Origin: Lepturacanthus savala
Lineage: Eukaryota > Chordata > Actinopteri > Scombriformes > Trichiuridae
Direction: 5' to 3'
NCBI GenBank assembly: GCA_030544235.1
Contig: CM060463.1
Span: 13,166,190 to 13,230,189 of the forward strand
Length of the DNA: 64,000 nucleotides
Part shown: in pieces, positions 11,750-25,800 of the stretch
How positions within the stretch are numbered: position 1 is the stretch's first letter
Layout of the letters: each line of letters starts with the position of its first letter
Program-made: the position numbers and the translations under genes
Notes under the pieces: generated by a model
Seen by the model: the letters and a program-made list of their open reading frames with translations, nothing else
What the model was told of the DNA's origin: nothing
Databases searched by the model: none

Positions 11750-14700
11750 CAGCTGCCAGTCCAAGACTGTAGACAGACTTAATGTTCAGTGAACGTGCAG
11801 ACACTTCTATGTTTTCAGAGGTAAAACGGGATTATACACCAACAGACGTTACTCAGGATAAACAGGGATATATCAAGAATGCGGTTGTGTGTGTGTGTGT
11901 AGCAGTTGGTCATATAAGTGTGTGCATAAATGCCTGAGACAGTGCACAGTTGTCTCTGCTCTCCCTGCATTTGCCAAATATAAGACAGAAGGGGTTATCA
12001 CCTATTGTGTGAAGGAATTCATCACCCCTTCGATGTGGTTGTGTTTGTGTGTGTAAGGTAATCTATGTGACAGGTGAACTGGTGAGCACACACAGGGCTG
12101 CTGTTGTCATTACAACAACACATGGAGAGCAGGCAGATGCATTCCATCTCTACGTCTACTCGCCATATCCTCTGGCCCTCATGTCATCATCTCGTTCCCT
12201 TCTCTCAGTTCTGCCAAACGACTCGCGTCTCCCCGTGTTTCACTCCGTCATGTTCGCCACCTTTTTTACGACTCTGTAGTCGTGCGGGAACCCAATTAAA
12301 TTACAAACTGCTTCCAACAACCAAACTCATGTTGATCACAGCAAACTAACTGGAACACATTTGCTCCTCCCCGCTTCTTCTCTCAGGGCTGAAATTCCTG
12401 GAAAACAAAAGGCTGAGGAAACAGCGTTGAACCAGCCGTCACATTAAACCTGCCCATGTTTTTCGAAAAAAAAAAAGGAGCACACAGACACACAAACACA
12501 TGCAGGCACCGTCAGATTAGTGGTTTCCTCTTAATCTCTCGACTGGGTCTTTCTTTCCATGACAAATCCTGTGTGTGTCTGTCTGTGTGTGCATGTGTGT
12601 GTGTGTGTGTCTGTGCCAGTATGTGAAAGTGGGAGAGGTAGGCGATATGTAGGTCAAGGCCGGAGTTCGCCTGATATGAGTCACAAAGTAACGCATTAAT
12701 CGCGCCGCTAGTTCAACATTTCACCGTTGGCTCGCAGAGGAACAAACACTGAGCATGTACTATTGTCCTATTGTCTGTAGCATAAAGCTAATGCTTCCTC
12801 TGTTTGAGATGGTTTTAAGAGGAAATAAAAAAAAGCACAGGAGGCTGATGAGAGGTGATGATGACAAGCCAAAGCCAAAAAGCAACACTTAACACTACAT
12901 GAGAAGTAAATGCTAGGGTTAGACAAGGGACACCAGTGTTTCTCACACATTGACTGTTGTGTGACGCTGCGCCACAGAATAAAAACGGAATGCCACAAAT
13001 TTAATCTGCCTCTTTTTTTTTTCTTCTGACACGAGTCTGTGTCATTCGCGCTCACACACAAAGGGCGACGGCGGCGCCGTTGGGAGTATGGCGCAACACA
13101 ATGCTACGCGGTCTGTGGTAAACAGTGGACACATTTTTAAAAAGAAATACAAAGCTACACCTGCGTTGATATTTTAAGAACCCACCGCGGTGAGCGTGGA
13201 TGGTGATGAGCTTTGTTGCTGCTAATCACAAACCCAGCAGGCCCCTACATGCCACCCCATGCCTTGAGTCAACACAGAGCAATGCCAGCCACAATGAAGG
13301 TCAACCACAAACAACCTTGTGGTTTTTACCCCCCCCAACAAGCCAGTCACACTATTAATCATTTTGTGGTCGGAGCGTTTCAAGCTGCTTGTACAGGTGT
13401 TGATGTCAGGAAAACCATCAGCAAGGTTCAGCCAGTGGATTGAGTAAAGGGAGGGGAGGGGAGGGGGGGTCAACAATGGAATATACTGTAAGTAAAGAAC
13501 ATCTCATGATAATGAGACTTTAAAGTGCAATGGAGTGATACAAAAAACATAGGAGTCACATGAGCTCTTTATGTTACAACAGTGCATTCTTCCATAACGC
13601 TGCTTGTATTTTCCCTGCTGAGTTCACTGTAATGGAATGCGGTCCGTTCTGCCCCAAACGGCTTATTACCAAACTCCGCTGGCCTCGACTGCACCTCCCT
13701 TCTTAAACTTTCTCCCCTTCACGCCCGCCGTTTACGAGTCGATTAGCCCTTGATAGCCCGGGGGTGCTGGAGTGGGCTTGCGTCGCACTGCTCTGTTAAA
13801 AAAAAAAAAACTTGCCAGACAGCAGTGATTGTTGTAGAAACAAGCGCATGTCATTATAAATCCTCTCTAAGGATTTGAGGATGATGCCGGCGGCGACGGT
13901 TGGGTCGCTCCAAGGAGGAAGGCATTAAAGAGAATCACTGTCTCCTTTTGTTTTAATGGCGCCATAAAAGTAGCCAATAAGTGCCAGTAAGGTAGCCTCA
14001 ACTTTTCTAACCTGATGTTTTCAGAGTGAGCTGATGTGGTTAACGTCAAACGAATGATCGCCTTGCAACAGAAACCGCAAACAGCCGATATTAACTCCAA
14101 TGACATTACCACTCAATCCTGTGGATTCTCAAAGAAATACATTTAGCATTGGAGGGAATCTGGCAAAAAAAAATCCCAAGTACAGCCTGTTCCCTGCATT
14201 TTGATATCTGCGGCATCCCTGTTTTTTTGTGACAGCACGAAGAACGTGAAAGAAATATGCATCTCTAGATAAATACTGTAGTGCTTGATACTAATAGCAT
14301 TCTGTCGTCCCGGTGACAATAGAAAATGTGTTTGGGACTAAGAGAGATCTTTCCCGGGACACCTCCTTGACAAAAGATGATTGATTTTATATATCTTTTT
14401 TTTTTTTTATTCCTTATTCGTTTTAAACTAGGAAAATGACAAAACTCAACAAAGCACAAGAGTGCATCCTCTCTATGCTGATACTATATTTACTACAACA
14501 GGCTGGTCAGCGCAAGACCTGAAACCTCTAAACTTCTCTTCAGTCATAAACAGCATTTATTTGTCAATACATTATAGTTGTCTTTTCATCTAAGCCTTAA
14601 ACACTTATTAAACATAGGTTGTATATGGACAGGAGTGATGCACAGACTTCTTATGAATCCTCAGATCAGTTGGGTTGGGTCAGGAAAATTAACATTCTGA

Positions 14701-17700
14701 TTAATAGTGGATAGGTCATGCCTCATGGGTGGCGAAATAATACATTAATGAGAAAAATATTAATTACATGTCTAAAATGTGAACATAGAGAGCAGAGCTG
14801 CAGAGCTGGAGAATACCAAGAAATACACTGCTAGTAAGAATTAGGATTTTCAATTATCTGAAAGATTTTTGGAGAAATTGGTGCAGTTAATTGGTTATCA
14901 GGAGAAGAAACGGGACGGCAGAATACATAGCACACAAATATGAAACTGTGTTACAAAAGGCACAAGCTTACCATGAAAACTTGTAGGCTACAATTACTGA
15001 AAGCAGAATCTCTAAAGAAAATACCTCATACATCCAGAGGTATCAGGTGAGAGGGTGGATTTAGTGATTTGAGGACAACAGGAAAACTGTCTTGTTTTAT
15101 TGTCACCCTTTCGCTTACTGGGAATATCTTAAAATCGATTTCCTTAATTAAAATTATTAATATCATACAGTAAAATGCTGTAAAATAAAGAGATTTACTT
15201 AAAAGCGAAGAGTGAAACAGAGATATTGTATTGTCTTGTGTTCAAGATGGAGCTTTTAATGCATTTTGGGACGATTTACATTCACTTCAGGGCAGTTTCA
15301 TGTCACTGGTAAAAAGTTAGTCTGGAGCTGACCAGCATTCTTTTTGATTTCCCTGCTGAGATTATATCATAAAGAAACCAGTATCTGACCAGAGAAGACA
15401 CAAGTCCAAGCTTTAATCACGCGGATATCTTCTCAGCTGTGAATTCTTCTGGTGCCCCGTTGCACTTGATACTATCTCAACTTATTAGGTTTATTAAAAC
15501 AGACGGCTGACCATCTGCTGTTCCTCTTGCCTCGGTCTGATTCGTTACGTCACTCAGCACAAGTTCATCCAAATAAATGTCTTGCTTTATTGGAAAACCC
15601 AATACACAAGCAAAAACGTTCATATGTGCAGAGTACGCACAACGCATCGGGGGATAGCAGCCTTATCCGTCTTTGTCCATTATGGCGCATATTGTTTCCG
15701 GATGCGTGCTGTTGAGGAAGTATTACTAACTGTATCATTGGCCGTGATCGCGTGGCTTCATCCAAAGCTCTAAATGCATTAAGACAGGCGTGTGGCTTAT
15801 GTCACATGGTGTTTAGCCCAATTTATGTCTTCAGATGGGTCACAAGACTTCAGGGTTAATGCAGATGTCTGGGCATGGGGGGTGGGGGTGTGGGTTCAAC
15901 CTCTCAACAGTAAAACCATTATCATAATGTGATGATACTCCATATAAGATGCTGTAAATGCTTAAAAAAGAGACCGCAGTTCTTGCAACTTATTTAGAAA
16001 ATAAATTTACTGTATATTCACTCCATATTTGGGTGGCCAAAAAACAGCCACCCAAAAAAACCCACACATGGTCAAAATTCAACAAAGACGGCGTGATGTC
16101 CAGACACTCAGCGGGGCGGCAGCATTTGTTACATCCGAGTCATGTGAGGCCAATGCAAATTATCTTCAGCCGTGCTGCTGTGGAGCTGAAACAAAGCGGG
16201 CTCGTCTGTCCCAACCGGTTTTAGCTCATGAGCTCCGTTTAAGCTGCTGTATATTCAAGCGTGCGTATGTGAATGTCTTGAGTATGGTTGAATGGTTTTC
16301 ATAAGAAAAAAAAAGGAAAGGAACGAGAGATTGTAAGCACGGAATATTTCCTGTCTTGTCCCAGATAGTCAGCACATAGTGTATTCCCGGTGAAGCGCAT
16401 GCATCACCGATTCACTATAGAGACGGCGTCAGATACAGACGGGGGGTTGGCGCATGTACATGTGGGTGTGTGTGACTAATGCCTCATTAAAAATCATCAG
16501 TAACTATTAACTACGGCACAAACGCCACCTCTGAGGTTTCACTTTTCTCCATCATTCACTTTTTAACTCAGAAAAATAGAGTACTTATATGCACCATTTA
16601 ATGTGTACCGAGTTTAAAATCGGAATTAGATACAGGCTGGAAGAGACAATGAAAAAGTGTAACAGAGAGAAGAGGGGATGATCAAGTGAGAAAGGTTCTA
16701 ATAATCGGGATGGAGATGAGGAGACACAGGAGAGAAAACGGTGCAGGTGGAAATTCAGGTAAGGCTGATGGAAAGAGAGAAAAAGAGGCGAGATGAGTGG
16801 AGTCAATGATACCTTTTCAGATATCCAGCGAGGCGGAACTAGGAGGAATGGAGGGAGATAAGAGGAGAGCGGTCTGTGCATGTTTAGCTAAAAGGGAAAC
16901 TCCCCCACCCCCTCAGCAAGTGGGCAAACTGAGCGCATGTCACATAAAACCACTTCAACTTAGACTAAGTACTTCAAAACAATACTCACTTATGGTGCCG
17001 CACGACAACTTTCACAAGGATGCCGCATTTTTTAAAGGGTTTTAATGGAGTGCTTCAATATCCGAGGAGTTATCACTACATGGGATTTGAATAAGAGGAG
17101 CTAAGAAATATTTCGTAATGGCTTACACCTGGTCGGTACTCTCAAATGAGACGGATAACCAAAAGCTGCCTGAAATTATCTTTTTCCATTATTTCCACAT
17201 GGAATCTAATTCGGATCAATATGTCAAACACCAAAGTCTTGAGAATATACTTTTTTATTGTGGAAATTGGATTTTACCGAAGAAAAAAACATATTTGATT
17301 AAGAAAAAGAATAGATAGATTTTGTCGAAACCTTAAATGCTCTGAAAAGTAATATATTTTGAGAATGCCCACACATACACCCAGTGGATATAGCAGCTTG
17401 GAGAGCAAAAACCCTCACAGTGAGCTGATATGAAAGGAGTGCACCTGAACTATGTTAAAAACATAAATAAAGAGGCGAGCTCCAGCTGCACAGCACCGAC
17501 AACAGGGTGAAGATGACTCAAATTCAGAACTACACTTGTTACCTTACTGTAGGTGCGCTAAAAGCTCATTGAACCCCAAATTTAAATAATGAGGTTACAC
17601 TGGTAGAGGCTCAGTGAGCGATGACTGTCAATCATTAGCAATGGCATTGTTCATCAGCCCAAACATAACAGACAGAGTATGTTCATTTCAGCTACATACT

Positions 17701-19116
17701 TCCATGCATTGTGTTGTTTGGAATCCATCCAGCAAACATTAACCTATTCAGATTTAAGGCCAAATTTATTTCAATGTGAATTAATTGTATGCGCCATTGT
17801 ATCAAACTAGCATTTTTCACCGATGAATGTGGGGAGAATAACAAATATTTTTTTCCTAAAAGCATAACAGATTTTTGTCACTGTTCGTTGACGATGAACC
17901 AAAGTAGAAGTCCGCTTGCCGACCTTTCCGCTGAACTCTAGAGTTTTAGGCCTGAAACCGTCCAAAACTGAAGTCTAAGTAAAATTCCAGTCCTCGGTCC
18001 AGCAAGTCCATTTCATGATCAGAGCATCGGAGCCATTTGGGAGGCGCCTGGCTGTTCTTGGAGCGATCCCAAAGGGAAGGGCCGGGCCTACTGGTCGGTC
18101 CGGGAGGACGAGTAACATCAGCCGTTGTGAGTCAGACGGACTAGGGGAGGGAGCAGCTGGAGACAAAACACACGCAGCAAACCTCCAGCACACGCTCATT
18201 CGGTCGTATTACAGTGGCTGCCTTTCATTGTGGCGTATAGCATGATTAATAAAGCTGGCGCTGGTGTAAACAGGAAGTGTGGGTCTGTGTGTGTTCTGTG
18301 GGTGTCCGATGGTCGTTGCGTCCATCCGAGTTTATATTAGACATCCTTGAGTCTAAATGTGGCGAGTGGCAGAGGTAGGCGAAGAAAACAGGAAGATGGC
18401 TGTAAAAGCCAAACTTTCGGTATCATCAGCAGCAGAGCCGAGAATGAGGTAGAACCTCGGGGAGGAGGTTTTAGCGCGGGGGAGGATGAGAACAGACGTG
18501 GAGCGAGAAAGAGGGAAAAAAAAAAAACACGCTGAGGGAAAGACGCGTTAGAAAGACAGAAATGTGAGTGCAGAGGAAGGGAGATAAGGAGAGTGGGGGG
18601 GGGGTAGATGACAGGAAGAGTGGTGAGTGAGAGGAATTCCAGAGACAAAAAGGGGAGGAGAGGGGAGGAGAGGAAAGGAGACGAGGGAGAGAAGAGGGAC
18701 TAAATACGTCAGCGTCTTGCTCAACATAACAACACCGAGCTGGATATGAAGAGTCTTGGGTTGCTTTGTGGGACTGTACCGCTGGATGCGACAGGCCTGA
18801 ACTTTCTGACAGAGAGAAATCTCCTTACTAAGCCCCACACAGAGCGTACCTGCAGAATGAAACCAGTCATTTTTAGTCCCGGGGCTGAATATCGCTGTGC
18901 GTGACAGATGCGGCGTCGCTGGGGGAGGCAATCGTTGCAAAATAAGAAATACTCCGCTCCCTGTGGCTTTAAAATGTGTTTAAATGTTATTTCCCTCAAC
19001 TGATTATGTCACCCGTGTGTTTTCTATTGCATTCCAGCCTGCTGAATAAGCGCCTTGCTCCTTCTAGGTCTCCGCCCCCCTCCTCTGCATTGTCAGCCAG
19101 TGGCCACCTTGCTGTA

Positions 19117-19136
19117 ATATATATATATATATATAT
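19117..19136. repeat. (AT)10 microsatellite
   Basis: Perfect 20-base AT run between unique sequences. Confidence 0.93.
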
Positions 19137-21009
19137 CCATCCCGGATATGGGCCAGGCAAATGACCTGCCATGTTCCATGGTGCTCTGGGGACCCACTGC
19201 CAATCACAACTCGCAGATCGCCCGCTTATTCCAGCCACTCAGCCACTTTCAAAGCAGATTGAAAATATGGCCGAGGCATTATTGAAGTGCTATTATCGCG
19301 CATATTTGGATGTTTATGTGGGCCGGGTCTCTCGGCTTCAAAGCGATGTTGATGGCGTCGGTAATGATGCGAGAAATGCCGAGATATATACGCTGCGGTG
19401 GGAAAGTATAGGACCGAGCGCTCACATGTGGGCAATTCATAAACGTAAAAGGTCGTAGTAATATGGAAGCGTTTGATATTGTTGAAAGCAAAGGCGCCTT
19501 GTTCACGTCAGGAGAGAAAAGCGCGGAAAAGAGGATCGATGACTTATAACGGTAAGAACCGTGGTGCCTAATATCAGGCGAAGCAAGTGACGCACTACAC
19601 GGTGCCGTGCGTCTGCAGCCCTTCTGCATATCGTCGGCCTCGTTATCCGCGCTTCCTCTTCGGCGGAGAAGCGAAGATCAAGCTTCGCCTCGAGTCCAAC
19701 GTCTGAGGACTTAATACGGGCGACCTTTTGTTCTCCAGCAAATCACTTTGCACAGAGAAAAATCAGTTGTACAAAGCTCTGGAATTAAACCACAACCTAA
19801 TATGTCGTCGGTACAAGTGGGCCTTGACCTATTATTTGACAAACGCTGTTTGATAATGGGATTCAGCACTAAGCCGGTCTCCGTCGCCGCGATGCAATCC
19901 ACTTTCCTCTGCAGGTCGGCTGACCCTTCCCTTGATGTGCTGAAGGATGGCTTGTATGATCTGCTCCGGCTTGTTAAAACCTATGAGATTTCACGCGGGG
20001 GAGGGGGTTTACTGGCATGACGACAAGTACCTGTCGCCAGAGTCATGCGTGCAACCTCTACCCACGATGCCCACGCAGAGACAGATGTCGTCAGAAGATC
20101 TCTGCTTCGTTCTCTCTCACTCTCTCTTTCAATACCAGAGTCTCAAGCCTCATTTGAATTTAAACAGCTACCTCAAACTCAGCAGCAAAACGCATACACC
20201 CACACACACACAAACAGCAGGGTTTCAGCTCAATCGTCCAAGAGAAAGCATATTTTCTAAGAAGATGCATGAGCTGTGAGCGTGTGCGTCGGGGAGGCGC
20301 CTTGACCTTTTCCGAGGAGAGAACGAAGTGAATCCGTTTCTCCTGGCAGTGTTTGTATGAGGCGCGCGGCAACAATTATTAAAACCTAATGAATAACCGG
20401 GACAAAACAAAGCGCGCACATTTCTGCTCACCCAAAAGGCTACATTAGCATCTTAAATACAAATGAAACTCTTACTGGAAACGCACGACGACTCTTGCTT
20501 GGGGGAAAGGAAGAATAGAAAAAAAAAAGTGGAAAACATCACTGCCTGTTCCCTAACCTGCCGATCCAAACGGGAATGTGATGCAAATGTCTTTGCGGAA
20601 GCGGCCATTGATTCCTGCAGAGAGAGGATGGGAGAAAAAAGAGAAAACTTCATGATTTGGGGAGCTATATGGTTACGAGGCCTGCTGTTGGTCAGGAAAT
20701 TACTGTGTTTTAAAGCAGACGCAGAGGCTTCAAGGCTATGTCTTCATTTTGATCTCGGTTTTGGGTGGTCAAACGCATCCGTCTGGGGGGGGAGACTGGG
20801 AGTAGACCCTCTGAGTAAAAAGCGATCGACAGATTACGTAAGGTGACCGCAACCGCCTTGACCACCACCAAAAAAAAACACTAACAGCTGTTATCGTGTC
20901 AAATAAGATAAATCCTGAAAAGCCTCGACTGCGGTGCCGCTCTCTGAACATTTATTTTACAAGCTATTGGGCTGCGCAAACACCAAATCTCTTACTTCAC
21001 AATGCATTT

Positions 21010-21280
21010 CTGAGTCATCCATCAACGTAGGGACCGCCGTAGCGGTGTGGGAACGGGACGGCGGCTGAGCGATGCTCGAGGTGCCCTCGTCCGGCGAGCG
21101 TGCCTCCGCGTGGCCCGGATCCAGCCTCGGGAGGAAAGGGGAGCGCCGACGCCGCCGATTTGGGTCACTGTGTTGCTGGGTTGCGGCCTGTCTTCGGGGA
21201 GAAATGTGTCAGTCTGATCCACAGCTTGGACGAGACCCTCACTGCCGCTTCGCAACATGAAATGTGACAAGAGGAGCGGG
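21010..21280. promoter_or_regulatory. CpG-dense patch in intron 1
   Basis: Many CpGs occur in about 270 bases (for example CCGCCGTAGCGG, GGACGGCGGC, GACGCCGCCG), ending in a G-rich tail. It could be an alternative promoter or a methylation-free enhancer. No supporting splice donor is assigned. Confidence 0.3.
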
Positions 21281-22655
21281 AGGGGGGAAGGGGGGGGAGA
21301 TATATAGGGTTTGAGCACGAGCTCAGCGTGCGCGGTAGCGTCTTTGTCTCCTGTGGTCAAAGACGCATACCCGACTATTTCAGCTGCAAATAGACAAAGC
21401 GTATGCACAAAACGTATGCACACTTGGCTCCCTTGACAGGCAAACCTCAATGAGAACAACAGTGAAACGGGATCCTGCTACCGTCTCTGCAAACTGTGAA
21501 GTCGACAGTCTAACTGTTGCCGAAGTGCTCTCGAAATTGGAAAATCGGGGGAAATATAGATTCCCCTTGCCGTCTTTTTGAGTGTCTTTAGCCTTTCGGA
21601 GCACATCAGCTCTCTCGCGCGCTAACTCGATGTGATCTTCAGGAAGTGGCAATAAGAAAAAGCATTTTCCCTTTTTCCCCCCTCTGCGATGGCAACTTGA
21701 AGGCAGCAGCTCCCCTCATGCGGCACCGAGCGCAAGATAGAGGGTTTGAAAGGAGAGATGGAGCATGTGGTGTGATAATGTGATGCACTAAACCATGGTG
21801 TCTCTGCTCAACAAAGGTTTTTTTTTTTTCCCATGCTTCACCTGAAACATCTACACACACTACACGGTGCAAAGACAAATAAACACAAACACGCATGCAT
21901 ACTTGTGCGAAGATGCAACATTGCAGCTGATGCCCAGAGTAAACAGAAACTGAAATTCCACATATCATTCACACACACACACACAGACACGGGGCTGGGG
22001 CTTTACCACAGTGGCGCCGGGGCAGGGCAGACAGCAGCAGCAGCTACTAATTAAGAGTGGTTGGCTGAACAGCTATAGTTAGGGCTGGAGCTGGAGGGCT
22101 GAGGAGAATAGGGCAACAGGTCTGACACCGTGTGTGTGTTGCTGTGTGGAGAGAGCGTGTGTGCATGTGTGTGGGTGTTATACTAGTGGCCCCAGGGCTA
22201 TAGGCTAAGGCCCCGGTTCAAGTCTTGCTGACTCAGATTCAACACTGTCTGTCTGGCTGAAATACTGCTGGTGCAGCTAGCAGGGGGGCAGCAGCGTTTT
22301 GCTCTCCCCCAGTCGCTTTACTTTCACTTTTTCGCACCCTCACCCTCCCTCTCCTCCCTGTTCGCCGTTTTCGGTGTCGTTTCACTTCCGTTTTTCTGAG
22401 GAAATGTTTGTGCGTGTTTTTTTTCCCCTCCCTGAATGGAAAGCTGACAGTGGAGAAGCGTACAGAAACTGGGGAAGGGGGGTGATATGCAACAAAGATC
22501 CCAAACCGCAGTTGAACTGGGGACGTTGTGGTTATGTGGCATTCGCTGGAACCCTTCAGCTCCCATCACTTCCTCTTTTCTGCTTCTCATTCCCTCGCTG
22601 TAGATGTCATTTTTCTGTCTCTCCTCCCCCCACCGCTTCCGCACACAATCGATAT

Positions 22656-22702
22656 GATTCAATAAGCTTTATTGGCAGTGAATGTGTTTGCGAAGCAGAG
22701 GC
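22656..22702. repeat. Possible retroelement 3'-tail fragment
   Basis: TTCAATAAGCTTTATTGGCA followed by a GTGTTTGC-type stretch resembles a short tail sequence common in fish LINE/SINE copies. It is too short for a family call. Confidence 0.3.
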
Positions 22703-24410
22703 AGGGATTACAGCGGGGATCAAAACAGGAAATACATTTGCTTTTAATGGTGAGCGACTGATAAACACATGCTCAACGCTGATACTCGGAATCAATCTTT
22801 TTCCGTCCATCTCGCTCTAGTCGTAGCTTTGTTTTTGTTCCCCACACGTGGATGCTAAACGTACTCGTTCTGGGGCAAGTGTGGTGAATCAAAACTTGTT
22901 AGGCGACTCCAGGAATTAACAGCTGTGAAATACGAAAAACAAACAAGACGGGTAGACGGTCGCCACAGCCTGAGGGATCCTCAACGCCACTTTAACTGTA
23001 ACTTCTCAGTGGATAAACTGGGAAAAAAAGGAATTTAATAAGAATTATAATCTTATTTATTTGAGTTCAATCTATTTTCCAGTCATCTCTAGCATAAAAT
23101 GAGTTACTTTTTCTTAAGCTACACACATTTCTGTTTGGACCGAGTAGCACTTCCTGTGTGTGTATAGGCATATTTTTTTTTTACATTGAAAGAACAGGTG
23201 ACCATGTAAAAAACACATTAAAAGGGGCCTTGTGACAGTGTAAGAGGCTTGGCCTACACCATAGTTATTTAGCGTGCCAGCTAATCCTATTGTTGTTGTC
23301 TCTGGAGCATAAGTGGCAGGCTTGATGTTAAATCCTTGCTTTTGTCTCTTTGTGTCTCATTAGCAGCAATCGGGCGCCTAAAATAATAGTCCTTCACATT
23401 TAAGCGCTGACCAGTTTTGAAAGTCAAGCGGCCTTCTCGTGCATGCCTTGGACCACAGCGAGGTTCACTGTGAACGTCACATCAAACAAGCTGCACATGA
23501 CAGAGTATTTAAATGGGCCTTCTGGACTCACTTCAGTTATCGCCGCCTATGCGCTGCATTCTCTGCATTCCTCGACCAGAAACGGAATGATATTTGGATG
23601 CTTGGTACCGTGGGAAGGCTAATGGCGGAGAAGTCGGCGAGTTGCCGCCTTCGCGCGTCGGCTCCCGCAGTCACCTTTCTTTTTCGGTTTCTCAGAAACG
23701 CAGTTTACTGTTGGCGCTGGATATAAACAAACACGCACTTGCTCCTTTGTGTTTGCAGTCTAAACAGAGTGTTTCGAGAGAGTCTGTCAGTTTATTGTTT
23801 GTCTCTTCCTCTCCCTGTGCTCCCTGATGTTTACCTCTGCAGAACAATGGACTGACCTGGGAAAACCGGAGTGTGGAAGGTCTGATCCTCCGTCTGCGCG
23901 TGCGTGCGAGATTATATGACGATTCAGACGATGTATTGTAATTCTGATTGCACTGCTGTTATTCCTTCGAGTCTCCTTGATAGCAGAAAACAGAGTTACT
24001 AATCTCCACTGAGGCACCTCGGAGCCCTTTGAGCAATGTGGCCTGCTGCCTTTTGTTTCAGCAAACATCTTATCAGACACACCAGCCACAAGTGGACAAC
24101 TGCTACAGTCGGATTATAACGTCTCCTGGCAGCCATGAGACCCTTTCCAGAATGCACCTTAAACCATGAAAACCTCCTGTGTTCTATAGGAGGTAGAACC
24201 AGAATAACTTGTTTGTGTCAGTGCAACAGTTCTTTAATGAGGGGAAAGATTTCTATATACACTACAGGTTAAATGTTGATGCAACTAATTCAAATTTAAA
24301 AAACACATTTTCTTTTTGATGATCAACTTTACTTATCATTTCCCCATATTATCCTGCACATACAAATCCTCTAAAAGCTATTCATCAACACAAATTTGGT
24401 GATATCATGA

Positions 24411-24562
24411 GGCTACAAGGGGCGCAGTGGGTAGCCCCATTTACACGGGCTACAGTCCTCAACACAGGTGGTCCCGGGTTCATATCCCACATCGGGTCCC
24501 CCTTTCCTGTCTCTCTACGCTATATACTATCAATAAAAAGCATAAAAATCCACAAGAAAATA
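24411..24562 (+). mobile_element. tRNA-derived SINE (family distinct from the three upstream copies)
   Basis: An A-box-like GGCGCAGTGGGTAGCC (24421-24436) and a B-box-like GGTTCATATCC (24478-24488) give an RNA polymerase III promoter of tRNA type. A body of CCTTTCCTGTCTCTCTAC type follows, then an AATAAAAAGCATAAAA tail. No gene function is expected. Confidence 0.55.
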
Positions 24563-25594
24563 CTTTATTCTTACCAAGTCCTATTGCCATATAACTTTAA
24601 CTACCGACATTTCACTGAAAAGACCACCTACTTCACTCTCATAATTAAATGCAGGCATTCGTTTGAAGTGATAAAAGCACTCTGTGGAAAGGTCAAAGGG
24701 CATCATTTGTAACTAAGCCTGCCAAGATCTAAGCTGGCACGGGTCCGGTTAGTCTTACAGTGTAAGAGGGTCAAATTAATACCAGTTAGTGTATTTAATC
24801 ATTAAGATATTCCTGTGGTTCTTTTTTTTTTTTAAATCAGCACTTTTCATTATCAGTGCAAGAAAGAGAGAACTCATTGTTTTGTTTTTTTTTTTAAGAT
24901 GAGAAAATGTATCAAAAGAGCGTCACAAAGCCCGGCGTGTTATAACAAGTGAATGTCGTGGCTGACAGACACAGAAAGACATACAGAGACGCCTGCGCTG
25001 TGCCCATCTTCACTCTGGCCCGGCGCCAGCCCTGCTCCGACACAGAAAGAGGAGAAGAAGGGAGGGTGCTGGGAGCGCGTGTGTCTGTGTGTGTGCGAGG
25101 GGGCAAACATTCCCCTGGCAGGATCCCCGGGACCCGGCGGAGGGCAGGGTTCAGCCGCTGAAGGAGAGGCTGCGTGCCCGGCAGTCAATTAGCGGCTTGC
25201 ATTTACACAACAAATGGAGCTCCCACGGTTCCTCCGGCGCGCACCCGCGCATGCATGCACACACACACGCACACACACACAGTTCAACACTCATCAGCAC
25301 ACGCCGACGCAAGTTAAGAGAGAAGCAGAGGGGGTGAGAGAAAGAGAGAGAGCGCGAGAGAGCAGGAGGCCAGCTATCTGCTGGAGTGGTACTCCACAAA
25401 TACTAACTCAGTGTCTGTATCAGAAACACGAGCAGGGCTGCGGTGAGCGTGATGTAACTAAATCGCTGCAGCTGAATTCCGCGGCCGTTATACAGACATG
25501 CATGTGGGTTCTCAAACTCCCTGAGCCCTTAGCGGATTAACAAAAGAGATAACAGGGGGGACACGCAACTCCTGATTAAGTGCTGCGAGGATAT
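24563..25594 (-). other. Intron 1 between SINE and hAT remnant
   Basis: T runs lie near 24821-24833 and 24887-24896. At 25000-25370 there is a GC/CA-rich stretch with CA repeats. No coding exon is seen; overlapping 70-100 codon frames on both strands are compositional. Confidence 0.55.
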
Positions 25595-25800
25595 ATTTTA
25601 ATTATCAATTAATCTGTCAATTATTTTTGAGATTAATCAAGTAATTGGTTCGAACTTCCAAAAGCCTAAGAGGAAATCTTAAGTCTTCAGACTTGTTGTG
25701 CTACTAATGGTCCAAAATATTCAGTTTGAAATCGTATAACACACACGTTTCGCAAACAATTAGTTGCCAATTAATTCATTGTTGATCGGTTAGCGACTCG
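25595..25800. mobile_element. Degenerate non-autonomous hAT element
   Basis: AT-rich ends of ATTAATCTGTCAATTATT type on the left and AGTTGCCAATTAATTCATTG on the right flank a middle with CCAAAAGCCTAAGA and AAAATATTCAGTTT. This order matches an abundant fish hAT-like MITE as I remember it. Ends are eroded and no target duplication is visible. Confidence 0.55.

Larger units (their letters stand above)
8290..19116 (-). other. Intron 1, middle part A
   Basis: No exon is recognisable. It holds an A12/G24 tract (9888-9923), A and T homopolymers (10740-10760, 11489-11507), GT microsatellites (11725-11749 and near 12592-12612), a CpG-richer unique stretch at about 10160-10600, and purine-rich low-complexity DNA at about 18330-18720. 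The AT-rich unique stretches at 13900-14130 and 14500-15500 carry no coding signal. Frames of up to 167 codons (for example 9358-9861, minus) are low-complexity shadows. Confidence 0.6.
19137..24410 (-). other. Intron 1, middle part B
   Basis: No exon is recognisable. The stretch contains non-repetitive sequence at 19240-19480, a CpG-dense patch at 21010-21280, and a unique stretch at 23220-23480 with SOX-like ATTGTT sites. A short piece at 22656-22700 resembles a common fish retroelement tail. The 145-codon minus frame at 21022-21459 is a by-product of the CpG-rich sequence. Confidence 0.6.

Noticed and set aside
21022..21459. 145-codon minus frame
   Set aside because: Arg/Ser-rich product of a CpG-dense patch, with competing frames on both strands and no family match.
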